From Flavobacteriaceae bacterium (GTDB lineage Bacteria > Bacteroidota > Bacteroidia > Flavobacteriales > Flavobacteriaceae): a stretch of 64,000 nucleotides of DNA. This document shows, piece after piece, positions 41,625-50,759 of the stretch. The stretch spans positions 124,001 to 188,000 of the forward strand of contig JAGYJA010000002.1 in the NCBI GenBank assembly GCA_018402385.1, given 5' to 3'. Each line of letters opens with the position of its first letter. The first letter of the stretch is position 1. Below the pieces are notes generated by a model that ran no database searches, was not told the DNA's origin, and saw only the letters and a list, made by a program, of their open reading frames with translations. Both the position numbers and the translations under genes were made by a program.

Positions 41625-42878
41625 ATGCTAGAAAGTAATCAATTATTAAGATTTACCACTGCCGGAAGTGTTGACGATGGAAAAAGTACTCTCATTGGCC
41701 GTTTATTATATGACTCAAAATCAATTTTTGAGGATCAACTGGCCTCTGTCGAAGCCACAAGTAAACGAAGAGGGCATGAAGGGATCGATCTTGCACTTTT
41801 TACTGATGGATTAAAAGATGAACGTGAGCAAGGCATCACAATTGATGTGGCTTATCGATATTTTACAACACCCAAACGAAAGTTTATAATAGCAGATACT
41901 CCCGGGCATATTCAATACACCCGCAATATGGTAACGGGAGCTTCTACAGCCAATGCTGCTCTTATACTTATAGATTCGCGTCACGGTGTCATTGAGCAAA
42001 CGAAGCGACACGCTTTTATTGCATCCTTGCTTCAAATCCCACACATGATTGTCTGTATCAATAAAATGGATTTGGTAGATTATTCAGAGGACACATACAA
42101 CAAAATAGTCGCTCACTTTGAGGAGTTTTCGTCTAAACTTGACATTAAGGATGTTCGTTTTATTCCCATTAGTGCTTTGAATGGAGATAACGTAGTCAAT
42201 CGTTCCAAAAATATGGATTGGTATCAAGGATCACCACTATTGCATACACTTGAAACCCTACACATAAGTAGTGATATCAATAAAATTGATGCCCGATTTT
42301 CGGTGCAAACCGTTTTGCGACCGCAAAGTGAAGGTTTTTTAGATTACAGAGGCTATGCAGGTCGCATTTCCAGTGGTATTTATAGAGTGGGTGATGAAGT
42401 GACAGTTTTACCCTCAGGTTTTAGTTCAAAAATCACTTCTATCAACGCAGGAGAAATTGAAATTCAAGAAGCTTTTGCACCGATGTCTGTATCAATGACT
42501 TTGAATGATGATATTGATATAAGCCGAGGTGATATGATTGTAAAGCCTAACAATCAACCTGTAATGATTCAGGAATTTGACGTCATGTTGTGCTGGCTTC
42601 ACGATCAATCTGCAAAACCACGTGCTAAATATACAATTAGGCATACTTCAAACGAAAAAAAGGCACTTATCAAAGAAGTAGTTTATCAAATTGATATTGA
42701 CACCTATGCACGAAATACAGAAAATAAAGAACTTACAATGAATGCAATAGCAAGAGTCACTTTAAAAACAACTCGACCACTAATGCTTGACTCTTACCGT
42801 GATAACCGAATGACAGGAAGCATTATATTAATTGACGAAAACACCCTTGAAACCGTTGCTGCCGGAATGGTGGTGTAA
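41625..42878 (+). CDS. cysN: Sulfate adenylyltransferase subunit 1 (GTPase)
   Basis: A 417-residue EF-Tu-like GTPase that drives ATP sulfurylase. G1 is AGSVDDGKSTLIGRLLYDS (about 13-31), the G2/G3 region is REQGITIDVAYRYF and DTPGHIQYTRNM, and G4 is NKMDLVDY. Domains II and III follow to the end. Unlike CysNC fusions, the kinase part is a separate gene (cysC). The operon therefore supplies CysQ, DUF2061, CysC, CysD and CysN. No cysH, sulfite reductase or sulfotransferase gene is in the window, so whether PAPS is reduced or used for sulfation is open. Confidence 0.96.
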   Translation: MLESNQLLRFTTAGSVDDGKSTLIGRLLYDSKSIFEDQLASVEATSKRRGHEGIDLALFTDGLKDEREQGITIDVAYRYFTTPKRKFIIADTPGHIQYTRNMVTGASTANAALILIDSRHGVIEQTKRHAFIASLLQIPHMIVCINKMDLVDYSEDTYNKIVAHFEEFSSKLDIKDVRFIPISALNGDNVVNRSKNMDWYQGSPLLHTLETLHISSDINKIDARFSVQTVLRPQSEGFLDYRGYAGRISSGIYRVGDEVTVLPSGFSSKITSINAGEIEIQEAFAPMSVSMTLNDDIDISRGDMIVKPNNQPVMIQEFDVMLCWLHDQSAKPRAKYTIRHTSNEKKALIKEVVYQIDIDTYARNTENKELTMNAIARVTLKTTRPLMLDSYRDNRMTGSIILIDENTLETVAAGMVV

Positions 42879-42895
42879 GTTTAAATTTTGTTAAA

Positions 42896-43579
42896 TTATT
42901 GGAGAGTATCACTCTCAATCATACCATCCCTTAATCGAATAACTCTTTTTGCACGTTGTGCAATGTCTTCCTCGTGTGTGACTAGGATCACGGTATTCCC
43001 TTTTTGATGAATGGCATCAATGAGGTTCATGATTTCTTCAGAGGTTTTAGAGTCGAGATTTCCGGTGGGCTCATCTGCGAGGATGATGGAAGGATTATTG
43101 ACCAATGCTCTACCCACAGCGACTCGTTGTCGTTGACCACCAGAAAGTTCATTGGGACGGTGATCCATCCGGTCTGCGAGTCCCACATCGTGAAGAACTT
43201 CTTCAGCGCGTTTGGTGCGTTCTGCTTTTGAAGCTCCTGCATAAATCATCGGTAAAGCGACGTTTTCAAGGGCGGTAGTTCTGGGTAATAAATTAAAAGT
43301 TTGGAAAATGAAACCAATTTCCTTGTTTCTTATTTCGGCAAGTTCATCATCTGTCATAGTGCTAACATTCACTCCATTGAGTTCATAGCTTCCTGACGTG
43401 GCTGTATCCAAACACCCTAAAATATTCATCAACGTAGATTTCCCGGAACCCGAAGGTCCCATTAAGGCTACATATTCACCTTTTTCAATGTCGAGATCAA
43501 TTCCTTTTAAAACATTCAGGATTTCCTGACCCATTTTAAAATCGCGGGTAATTTTTCTTATTTTTATGACTAAACTCAT
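42896..43579 (-). CDS. ABC transporter ATPase (LolD/MacB type)
   Basis: A 227-residue ATPase of the LolD/MacB/FtsE-like group. Walker A is [16 protein letters not shown], the Q loop [11 protein letters not shown], the signature [15 protein letters not shown] and Walker [12 protein letters not shown], then VTHEEDIA with the switch His. The [15 protein letters not shown] run is typical for MacB-like partners of FtsX-type permeases. No permease gene is adjacent, so the partner must lie elsewhere. I start at the ATG of MSLVIKI (43579); four upstream codons in the frame open only with ATT. It is convergent with cysN. Confidence 0.93.
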   Translation of the reverse strand: MSLVIKIRKITRDFKMGQEILNVLKGIDLDIEKGEYVALMGPSGSGKSTLMNILGCLDTATSGSYELNGVNVSTMTDDELAEIRNKEIGFIFQTFNLLPRTTALENVALPMIYAGASKAERTKRAEEVLHDVGLADRMDHRPNELSGGQRQRVAVGRALVNNPSIILADEPTGNLDSKTSEEIMNLIDAIHQKGNTVILVTHEEDIAQRAKRVIRLRDGMIESDTLQ

Positions 43580-43634
43580 AGGGTAAATCAACTTTTTATG
43601 ATGCTATTCATATGTCTTTTATAATGTCTGAATG

Positions 43635-44402
43635 TTACACCCAGATTGTAAAACTTTGCTTTTCCTGTTCTTTTCTAAAGAAAATCAATCCCCAGTAAAA
43701 TGTATCAATAGAGACAGTCACCTTTGGATGGTCTGCTATTTCTTTCCAGGCTTTGGTCATATCTTTTGACCAGTAAATATCGTCAAAAATGAGCACAGTA
43801 TCGTTATGAACCTGAGGTAAAAGTTTGTGAAAATATTTCAAAGTGTCCTCTTTGTTGTGGTTTCCATCAATATAGATGCAATCGGGTTTAAAAATTAAGG
43901 GCTCATCTAATACCTTCTCAAAGGAATCATTCAAGATGGTCACATCAGGACAACCTATTTCCTTTAAAGTACTTTTAGCAACAGCTGCAGTGTTTTGACA
44001 ACCTTCAACAGTTCTAACCTTATTTTGTTTATTGATAGCTAAAGCCACGGTAGCCTTACCTAATGAAGTACCGAGTTCAAGTGTGTTTTTAAATTGTAAA
44101 TAATTCGCCATACGAAAAAGCAAGCGTTGTCTTTTTTTTGAAATCCCGGCGTGTTTGGCGATATCGGCTATTTTTCGGGTGTTGTTTTTAAATATGCGGG
44201 ACCCTTGACCAAAATCTGTTACCGTGATGGTTTTTTTGTTTTCTGAAAGTATGTTGTTGTAAGTTTCCAGTTGTTTATACTCCGGATAGTTGGTTTTGTC
44301 CTTAAAGCACTTGGTTTCTAATTGAAAGACAAAAGGCGAGTGCACTCCGTGAAGCTTTATAGAACGAAAAAAGAATTTTATAAAAGAGACTATTTGGTAC
44401 AT
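43635..44402 (-). CDS. Class I SAM-dependent methyltransferase
   Basis: A 255-residue protein with a methyltransferase-type Rossmann fold. TLELGTSLGKATVALAI (about 111-127) is motif I, VEGCQNTAAVAK near 136 the acidic loop, and DCIYIDGNHNKEDTLKYF near 175-192 and LIFDDIYWSKDMT near 204 resemble O-methyltransferases. The N-terminal GVHSPFVFQL is a feature of a Bacteroidota subgroup. No substrate is evident. It ends 43 nt before the start of the ABC ATPase gene on the same strand and may share its transcript. Confidence 0.88.
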   Translation of the reverse strand: MYQIVSFIKFFFRSIKLHGVHSPFVFQLETKCFKDKTNYPEYKQLETYNNILSENKKTITVTDFGQGSRIFKNNTRKIADIAKHAGISKKRQRLLFRMANYLQFKNTLELGTSLGKATVALAINKQNKVRTVEGCQNTAAVAKSTLKEIGCPDVTILNDSFEKVLDEPLIFKPDCIYIDGNHNKEDTLKYFHKLLPQVHNDTVLIFDDIYWSKDMTKAWKEIADHPKVTVSIDTFYWGLIFFRKEQEKQSFTIWV

Positions 44403-44473
44403 TTTTTTAGACTTTAGACCTGAGACATAAGATTTGAGACAAACGAAAATTGAGAAGAGAAATGAGCCTAAAA

Positions 44474-44508
44474 ATCTAATATCTCATGTCCCACATCTAA
44501 TATCTCAT
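44474..44508. repeat. Direct repeat in text-like spacer
   Basis: ATCTAATATCTCAT occurs twice (44474-44487 and 44495-44508) in the spacer 44403-44510 between the methyltransferase and lnt genes. The words resemble CTAATATCTAACATCT of the spacer before ccoH, pointing to the same low-complexity family. Confidence 0.55.
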
Positions 44509-44510
44509 AT

Positions 44511-46109
44511 TTACTCCAACCCCACTTCCCCGCGTCTCTTTGTATAAGCGATTAATAGCACACCAATTAGTATAAACAGAGCAATACGATAGATAAAATC
44601 GCCATACTTTACATAAAAGGTGATTTCTTCGTTTAAATAAATGATTCCTGCCAACGCACCTTTCGTGTTGTAAGCAAGCGTTTCTAAAACATCACCACGC
44701 TGGTTGATATATCCTGAAATTCCTGTATTGGCACTTCGGGCGATGCTGCGGCGGGTTTCCACGGCACGCAGTTTTGCCAGGCTGAGGTGTTGTTTGTGAC
44801 CTTGAGTTTCACCCCACCATGCATCATTGGTAATGATTGCAAGAAAATTGGCTTCGTTGCGAACATAACCCGTTACAAACTCGCCATAAACAGATTCGTA
44901 ACAAATGATGGGACCGGCAGCCAACTGATTGTCTTTACTTTTAAAGACTCCCCTGAAATCCTGAGTTGTTTTCATGGCTACAGTTCCGCCTAAATCAAGC
45001 ATAATATCACCCAGCAGGGGTTTAATAATGCCCACATAAGGGGTGCTTTCCACACCCACAACGAGTTTAGATTTATGATAGAGGTCCATTTCAGGTTTTG
45101 GACCCAGCATAAATGCAGAGTTATAGGTATTATAAAATAAGCCGTTTTCAAAAGTATTGGTTTGAGGAGTCACTTGTTTGGTGTCGTCAAAAACTTTTAA
45201 TAGGGAAACGCCAGAAAGGAAATTTAGCTTTGGATATTTAGTTAGGTAATTCCTTATTTTTTGACTTGTTGCGGCTGTTTCAAAAACTTCAATTCGTTCA
45301 AGGTCTGCAAAAACGGTTTCGGGTGAGATGACAAAATCTGTTTTTTGGGTGACTTCAGTGTCTGCTAGTTCAAATAGGAGGGATGCTATTTCGTCATTTG
45401 ACACATTGTATTTTTCGGAATAAGGGTCAATATTGGGTTGTAAAACCACCACATTTGCTTTTTCCCCACTTTCCTCATAAGAATAATAAATTGCTAATGA
45501 AATAAGTAATGGGACTAAAATGTAAATCCCCGTTTTTATGCTTCCGCGAAAGATGATTGTTTTGTCATTGAATTCCTTATATAAAATGTAACTTTTAAAC
45601 ACACCGAGATTGACAATCCATACCCAAAGTGTTCCACCAAAGGTTCCTGTGAATTCATACCACTGTACCCAACTGATAAATTCTGAAAAGCCATTCCCCA
45701 GATTGAGCCACGGCCAGGAAAAATCCCAGTTGAGGTGCATTTTTTCAAAGCATATCCAAAGTGCTGCAAGAAAAACGGTGGCTATAAAAAAGGTGGTGCG
45801 TTTGGCAAAGTGGTGGTATAAAACAAATACCAACGCCATTAATAAGGAGTTGACCGTGATGGCAAATAGGGCTCCAAACTCTGATGAAAACCAGAGCCAG
45901 TTTGTTTTAATGATATTCCATGTTAAAAAGGTGATGTAAGCAAATAAAAGAACTCTCCATCCTTTTCGCTTTAGCGTTGAAAGTCTTATTTCCCTTTCAA
46001 GAATGAGTAAGGGAACAAATCCAAAAAACAACAATAAAGGAAACCCCCATGTGGGCCAGCCAAAAGATAATATCAAACCGGATGCAATCGCAAGAACCAG
46101 ATGTCTCAT
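44511..46109 (-). CDS. lnt: Apolipoprotein N-acyltransferase
   Basis: A 532-residue inner-membrane enzyme that adds the third acyl chain to lipoproteins. About seven N-terminal transmembrane helices precede the periplasmic nitrilase domain (about 215-490), followed by one more helix. The catalytic triad is visible as Glu264 in ISPETVFAD, Lys346 in LYHKSKLV and Cys403 in IICYESVYGE, matching Glu267-Lys335-Cys387 of the E. coli enzyme. With many lipoproteins predicted here, a functional Lnt is expected. It is read on the reverse strand after recQ with a 51-nt gap. Confidence 0.95.
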   Translation of the reverse strand: MRHLVLAIASGLILSFGWPTWGFPLLLFFGFVPLLILEREIRLSTLKRKGWRVLLFAYITFLTWNIIKTNWLWFSSEFGALFAITVNSLLMALVFVLYHHFAKRTTFFIATVFLAALWICFEKMHLNWDFSWPWLNLGNGFSEFISWVQWYEFTGTFGGTLWVWIVNLGVFKSYILYKEFNDKTIIFRGSIKTGIYILVPLLISLAIYYSYEESGEKANVVVLQPNIDPYSEKYNVSNDEIASLLFELADTEVTQKTDFVISPETVFADLERIEVFETAATSQKIRNYLTKYPKLNFLSGVSLLKVFDDTKQVTPQTNTFENGLFYNTYNSAFMLGPKPEMDLYHKSKLVVGVESTPYVGIIKPLLGDIMLDLGGTVAMKTTQDFRGVFKSKDNQLAAGPIICYESVYGEFVTGYVRNEANFLAIITNDAWWGETQGHKQHLSLAKLRAVETRRSIARSANTGISGYINQRGDVLETLAYNTKGALAGIIYLNEEITFYVKYGDFIYRIALFILIGVLLIAYTKRRGEVGLE

Positions 46110-46160
46110 AAATTGAGGTAGTTTTTAAAAGGTGTAAAGATACTTAGATATTTCAAACCC

Positions 46161-48353
46161 TTAATTAGCAACCTCACTAATAAATTTTATGCGGTATAAA
46201 CGCAGTTCTTCCTCCTCATAATCCCCATCAAATTCTTTCATGGCTTCATCAATTTTATCTGTTTCTGCTTCAAGGAAATAATCGTGAATTTCTTCTTGTT
46301 GATCTTCATCAAGGATTTCATCGAGCCAGTAATTGATGTTTAATTTGGTACCACTAAAGACAATAGCTTCCATTTCTTTGATGAATTCGTCCATCGAGAG
46401 TCCTTTTGCTTTTGCGATGTCAGAAAGAGGAAGCTTTCTGTCAACATTCTGTATGATGTACAATTTCAAAGCACTGTTTGTCCCTGTTGTTTTAACCACC
46501 AGGTCATCAGGTCTCATAATGTCGTTGTCTTCCACATACCTGTTAATCAGGTCAATAAAAGTTTTTCCATATTTTTTTGCTTTCCCTTCGCCCACACCGT
46601 GCACATTGGAGAGTTCATCAATGGAACCGGGATATTTGAGTGCCATATCTTCCAGAGACGGATCTTGGAAAATTACAAAAGGGGGTAATTCCAGTTTATG
46701 TGCCAGTTTTTTACGTTCTTCTTTGAGAAGTCTAAAGAGGTTTTCATCAGCAACCCCACCGCCTTTTTGCTGCGACACTATAACATCATCATTGGCTTCT
46801 TTAAAGGAGTGGTCTTCGGTCATCATAAATGACTGAGGATTTTTTAGAAATTTTTCACCTTCTTCAGTTAACTTAATGACCCCATAGGTTTCAATATCTT
46901 TTGATAGCATTCCGGCGACTAAAACCTGTCTTAACAGGGCCATCCAGTATTCTGGTTCTTTATCTTTACCAATTCCAAAATACTGCTGAGTATCTAACCG
47001 ATGCGAACTTATAAGTGCACTTATTTTTCCTATTAAAACCTGAACGACTGCTTTTGACTTGTATTGTTGATTGCTTTCTTTAATGACTTTGAGGAGTTTT
47101 ACAACATCATCTTTAGCTTCATGTTGTTTTTTGGGATTCCGCATATTGTCATCCATATCGCCTCCTTCTCCTGTTTCATTATCAAATTCTTCACCAAAGT
47201 AGTGTAGAATAAATTTTCTACGTGACATAGAGGTTTCAGCATAAGCGACCACTTCCTGCAAGAGTGCATGACCTATTTCCTGTTCAGCGACCGGTTTACC
47301 GCTCATAAATTTTTCCAGTTTTTCAATGTCTTTATAGGAATAAAAAGCGAGGCAATGACCCTCGCCGCCATCTCTTCCGGCGCGACCGGTTTCTTGGTAG
47401 TAACTTTCGATACTTTTAGGGATGTCGTGGTGAATAACAAATCGCACATCGGGTTTGTCGATTCCCATTCCAAATGCGATGGTAGCAACGACCACATCTG
47501 TATCCTCCATAAGGAACATGTCTTGATGTCTCACGCGTGTTTTAGGGTCAAGGCCTGCATGATAAGGAATTGCTTTGACTCCATTTACCTGAAGAGTTTG
47601 AGAAAGTTCTTCAACACGTTTACGGCTAAGACAATAAACGATGCCGCTTTTACCTTCATTTTGCTTTATAAATCGAATGATATCTGCATCCACATTTTTT
47701 GTTTTGGGACGCACCTCATAATATAGATTGGGCCTATTGAAGGAAGCTTTATAAACCTTAGCATCTTGTATGTTAAGATTTTTTATAATATCCTCCTGTA
47801 CTTTGGGTGTTGCAGTTGCTGTAAGTGCTACAATGGAAATATCATCACCAATTCTTTCAATGATAGATTTTAGGTTTCTGTATTCAGGTCTGAAATCGTG
47901 TCCCCATTCACTAATACAATGCGCCTCATCAATGGCGAGAAAGGAGATGGGTACACTTCGCAGAAAAGCCACATTCTCTTCTTTTGTGAGTGACTCGGGT
48001 GCTACATAGAGCAATTTTGTAACTCCATCAACAATGTCCTTTTTAACTTGTTTGATTTCAGTCTTGTTTAAGGAAGAATTTAAAACGTGTGCGATTCCGG
48101 TTTCAGAGGAATTTGCTCTGAGGAAATCAACCTGATTCTTCATCAATGCAATTAGGGGAGAAACAACGATAGCCGTACCTTCTGCAATGAGTGCCGGAAG
48201 CTGGTAGCACAATGATTTACCACCGCCTGTGGGCATGATGACAAAAGTGTTTTCATTGTTGACAACACTCTTGACAACCTCTTCTTGCAAGCCTTTAAAA
48301 TTGGAAAATCCAAAATACCTTTTTAAGGCTGCGTGTATGTCAATTTCATTCAC
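46161..48353 (-). CDS. recQ: ATP-dependent DNA helicase RecQ
   Basis: A 730-residue superfamily 2 helicase. Motif I is MPTGGGKSLCYQLPA (about 39-53), motif II AIDEAHCISEWGHD, and motif VI QETGRAGRDG. The aromatic-rich loop follows motif II. The RecQ C-terminal winged helix is at about 400-520 and an HRDC domain at about 540-610. The zinc cysteines of E. coli RecQ are not obvious (the region reads AETSMSRRKFILHYFGE), as in other Bacteroidota RecQ1-type proteins. A further C-terminal 100 residues (about 625-730) are acidic. It functions in recombination and restart of replication forks. Confidence 0.95.
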   Translation of the reverse strand: MNEIDIHAALKRYFGFSNFKGLQEEVVKSVVNNENTFVIMPTGGGKSLCYQLPALIAEGTAIVVSPLIALMKNQVDFLRANSSETGIAHVLNSSLNKTEIKQVKKDIVDGVTKLLYVAPESLTKEENVAFLRSVPISFLAIDEAHCISEWGHDFRPEYRNLKSIIERIGDDISIVALTATATPKVQEDIIKNLNIQDAKVYKASFNRPNLYYEVRPKTKNVDADIIRFIKQNEGKSGIVYCLSRKRVEELSQTLQVNGVKAIPYHAGLDPKTRVRHQDMFLMEDTDVVVATIAFGMGIDKPDVRFVIHHDIPKSIESYYQETGRAGRDGGEGHCLAFYSYKDIEKLEKFMSGKPVAEQEIGHALLQEVVAYAETSMSRRKFILHYFGEEFDNETGEGGDMDDNMRNPKKQHEAKDDVVKLLKVIKESNQQYKSKAVVQVLIGKISALISSHRLDTQQYFGIGKDKEPEYWMALLRQVLVAGMLSKDIETYGVIKLTEEGEKFLKNPQSFMMTEDHSFKEANDDVIVSQQKGGGVADENLFRLLKEERKKLAHKLELPPFVIFQDPSLEDMALKYPGSIDELSNVHGVGEGKAKKYGKTFIDLINRYVEDNDIMRPDDLVVKTTGTNSALKLYIIQNVDRKLPLSDIAKAKGLSMDEFIKEMEAIVFSGTKLNINYWLDEILDEDQQEEIHDYFLEAETDKIDEAMKEFDGDYEEEELRLYRIKFISEVAN

Positions 48354-48372
48354 TTACTATAATTATTTTATC

Positions 48373-48380
48373 TACATTTG
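48373..48380 (+). promoter_or_regulatory. -7 box of the kdsD operon
   Basis: TACATTTG is a perfect box 55 nt before the TTG start of kdsD. No TTG box is found at 19-20 nt. It overlaps the divergent recQ promoter region. Confidence 0.4.
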
Positions 48381-48385
48381 TACTC

Positions 48386-48415
48386 TAAATATACTAATTC
48401 TTTTAGAAGCCACAA
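48386..48415 (-). promoter_or_regulatory. Putative recQ promoter
   Basis: Reverse strand: TTG (48415-48413), 19-nt spacer, TATATTTA (48393-48386), one mismatch from TAnnTTTG, 32 nt before the recQ ATG. Confidence 0.5.
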
Positions 48416-48435
48416 ACCAAAAAAACTGTTAAGTT

Positions 48436-49401
48436 TTGCAAAGTCATCAAAAAATTATTTCCATAGCCCGACAAACGATTCAAACTGAAAGTAGAGCCAT
48501 TGCTTATCTTGCTAATCTAGTGGATGATGAGTTTGCTCAAGCAGTAGAATATGTATTCAATTCGGGGGGTAGGGTAATTATTACAGGAATCGGAAAAAGT
48601 GCAAATATTGCCACAAAAATTGTAGCTACTTTAAATTCGACAGGAACTCCGTCTGCCTTTATGCATGCTGCTGATGCCATTCACGGCGATTTGGGAACGA
48701 TTCAGCCTGAGGATAGTGTGATATGTATCTCCAAAAGCGGAAATACTCCTGAAATTAAAGTACTGGTACCACTCATTAAATCTTTAGGAAATAAACTCAT
48801 AGCGATTACCTCAAATAAAGATTCATTTCTTGGAAAAAAAGCAGACTATGTTCTGAATGCTTTTGTTGAAAAAGAAGCTTGTCCCAATAATTTAGCGCCT
48901 ACAACCAGCACCACAGCACAACTTGTTATTGGTGATGCATTTGCTATGTGTTTACTGGATTTAAGAGGTTTTTCCAGTAAGGACTTTGCACGTTTTCATC
49001 CCGGTGGTTCACTTGGAAAAAAACTGTACTTAAGAGTGTCAGATTTGTGCGAAAGCAATGAGAAACCCCAAGTAAAATTAGATTCCAGTATAAAGGAAGT
49101 TATTGTTGAAATTTCAGAAAAAATGCTGGGTGTTACAGCTGTTGTTGAAAATGAACAAATCGTAGGAATTATTACTGATGGTGACCTACGAAGGATGCTC
49201 ACCAAAACCGATGATATTAGTAGTTTAAAAGCTCAGGATATCATGACTCAAAATCCAAAAAGTATTGATGCTCAATCAATGGCTGTTAAAGCTATGGAAT
49301 TGATGGATACACACGGTATTTCTCAGCTTCTTGTTGAAGATAACGGGAAATATAAAGGTGTCTTACATATTCACAACCTCATTAAAGAAGGAATCATTTA
49401 A
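48436..49401 (+). CDS. kdsD: Arabinose-5-phosphate isomerase (KpsF/GutQ/KdsD)
   Basis: A 321-residue sugar isomerase with an N-terminal SIS domain and two C-terminal CBS domains (about 205-321). Active-site segments are TGIGKSANIATKIVATLNSTGT, FMHAADAIHGDLG and ISKSGNTPEI. It converts ribulose-5-phosphate to arabinose-5-phosphate, the first step to Kdo of lipopolysaccharide. An in-frame TAA at 48430-48432 leaves no ATG, so the start is the TTG at 48436. tatC follows with a 1-nt overlap (TAATG), and lptB, also an LPS-transport gene, lies at the end of the same series. Confidence 0.94.
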   Translation: MQSHQKIISIARQTIQTESRAIAYLANLVDDEFAQAVEYVFNSGGRVIITGIGKSANIATKIVATLNSTGTPSAFMHAADAIHGDLGTIQPEDSVICISKSGNTPEIKVLVPLIKSLGNKLIAITSNKDSFLGKKADYVLNAFVEKEACPNNLAPTTSTTAQLVIGDAFAMCLLDLRGFSSKDFARFHPGGSLGKKLYLRVSDLCESNEKPQVKLDSSIKEVIVEISEKMLGVTAVVENEQIVGIITDGDLRRMLTKTDDISSLKAQDIMTQNPKSIDAQSMAVKAMELMDTHGISQLLVEDNGKYKGVLHIHNLIKEGII

Positions 49402-50252
49402 TGGCAGCCCGAAAAAAGAAAAACCCCAATGCAGAGATGTCGTTTCTAGATCATCTGGAAGACCTGCGTTGGCATCTTATAAGAGCCACAATGAGTATTG
49501 TCATTATTGGTATGGCAGCTTTTCTTGCGAAAGACTTTATTTTTGACGTTATTATTTTTGGACCAAAAAGTGCTGACTTTGTAACATACAGGGTCTTGTG
49601 TGATATTGCTCAATATGTAGGACTTCAGGATAGCTTTTGTTTTGATGAGTTACCATTTAGAATTCAGAGCAGGACCATGGCGGGGCAGTTTTCTGCACAC
49701 ATTTGGACTTCAATTACAGCCGGTTTTGTGATTGCATTTCCTTATGTAATCTATGAATTCTGGAAATTTGTTAGTCCGGGCTTATTGCAAAATGAAAGAA
49801 GTACTGCTCGAGGTTTTATTTTTGTTTCATCTTTGTTGTTTTTTATAGGAGTTCTTTTTGGTTATTATGTAATTACCCCTTTATCAATCAATTTTCTGGG
49901 GAGTTATCAAGTGAGTGGCGAAGTTTTCAACGATTTTGATTTAAGTAGTTACATTGGATTGGTGCGTTCTTCTGTGATTGCATCCGGTTTGATTTTTGAA
50001 CTGCCCATCATTATTTACTTCCTTACTAAAATTGGTTTGGTAACACCCGATGTACTAAAAAAATATCGAAAAATTGGTCTTGTTGTAGTTCTTATTATTT
50101 CTGCTATCATAACACCTCCGGATATTGTAAGTCAAATTATTGTAGCGATTCCTATTTTAGTTTTATACGAAATAAGCATTGTTATTTCTAAAATTGTTGT
50201 TAGAAATCAATCCCGAGCCTCTGCTCGGGATGACAAGAAAAGCAAAAAATGA
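49401..50252 (+). CDS. tatC: Twin-arginine translocase subunit TatC
   Basis: A 283-residue six-span membrane protein that recognises twin-arginine signal peptides. MSFLDHLEDLRWHLIRA at the N-terminus is the conserved Tat binding face, with FVIAFPYVIYEFWKFVSPGL and PPDIVSQIIVAIPILVLYE later. Residues up to about 268 follow the family. The last 15 residues are encoded by a palindromic repeat (50211-50230) and a short lysine-rich end, so the tail appears to be added sequence. tatA/tatB are not in the window. It is translated in coupling with kdsD. Confidence 0.96.
   Translation: MAARKKKNPNAEMSFLDHLEDLRWHLIRATMSIVIIGMAAFLAKDFIFDVIIFGPKSADFVTYRVLCDIAQYVGLQDSFCFDELPFRIQSRTMAGQFSAHIWTSITAGFVIAFPYVIYEFWKFVSPGLLQNERSTARGFIFVSSLLFFIGVLFGYYVITPLSINFLGSYQVSGEVFNDFDLSSYIGLVRSSVIASGLIFELPIIIYFLTKIGLVTPDVLKKYRKIGLVVVLIISAIITPPDIVSQIIVAIPILVLYEISIVISKIVVRNQSRASARDDKKSKK
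50211..50230. repeat. Palindromic repeat inside the tatC reading frame
   Basis: TCCCGAGC (50211-50218) and GCTCGGGA (50223-50230) form a perfect 8-bp stem with a CTCT loop, followed by TGACAAG. The palindrome stands out by its GC content in an AT-rich region and is translated as part of NQSRASARDDKKSKK, the TatC tail. Confidence 0.8.
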
Positions 50253-50363
50253 TAAAATTTAATAAATATCAGTCTCCAAATTCTAAACACCAAATTTTAT
50301 TAAATTAGTTAAAGTACAGCCCTAATATTTTACGGCTTAATCAAAAAAAAACACTTGAAATCG

Positions 50364-50720
50364 ATGTCAAATAATAAGGTAGATGAATTCAATAGCTATC
50401 GCGAACGGATGAATGAAAAACTCTTAAGCGATAACAATAAACTGATAAAACGTATCTTTAACCTCGATACCAATGCTTATATGGAAGGTGCATTGGATGT
50501 AAAAACCAAGGAATTATTGGGTCTGGTTGCTTCAGCTGTCTTGCGATGTGATGACTGTATTGCTTACCATTTGCAATCTGCACACAAACTAAACGTTACT
50601 AAAGAAGAGGTGATGGAGACTATGGGTATAGCTACACTAGTGGGAGGAACCATTGTGATTCCCCATTTAAGGAGGGCTTATGAGTTTTGGGAGGCTTTGG
50701 AAGATAAAGGAAGTAAATAA
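50364..50720 (+). CDS. Carboxymuconolactone decarboxylase family (AhpD-like) protein
   Basis: A 118-residue all-helical protein of the AhpD-like/CMD family. The redox motif is RCDDCIAYHLQSAHKLN, with the CxxC plus His pattern of thiol-type alkyl hydroperoxidases. The start chosen is the ATG of MSNNKVDEF; an in-frame TTG three codons earlier is less likely. The gene sits between tatC and lptB, an arrangement I recall in several Flavobacteriaceae. True decarboxylase activity is unlikely given the CxxC. A peroxidase or redox role is inferred. Confidence 0.9.
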   Translation: MSNNKVDEFNSYRERMNEKLLSDNNKLIKRIFNLDTNAYMEGALDVKTKELLGLVASAVLRCDDCIAYHLQSAHKLNVTKEEVMETMGIATLVGGTIVIPHLRRAYEFWEALEDKGSK

Positions 50721-50759
50721 TCCCTTAAAAGCAATCACTCTGAAATTAAATTTGAACAA

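Noticed and set aside
44474..44508. Direct repeats as attachment sites of an integrated element
   Set aside because: The copies are 7 nt apart, no integrase is present, and the words recur in other spacers.
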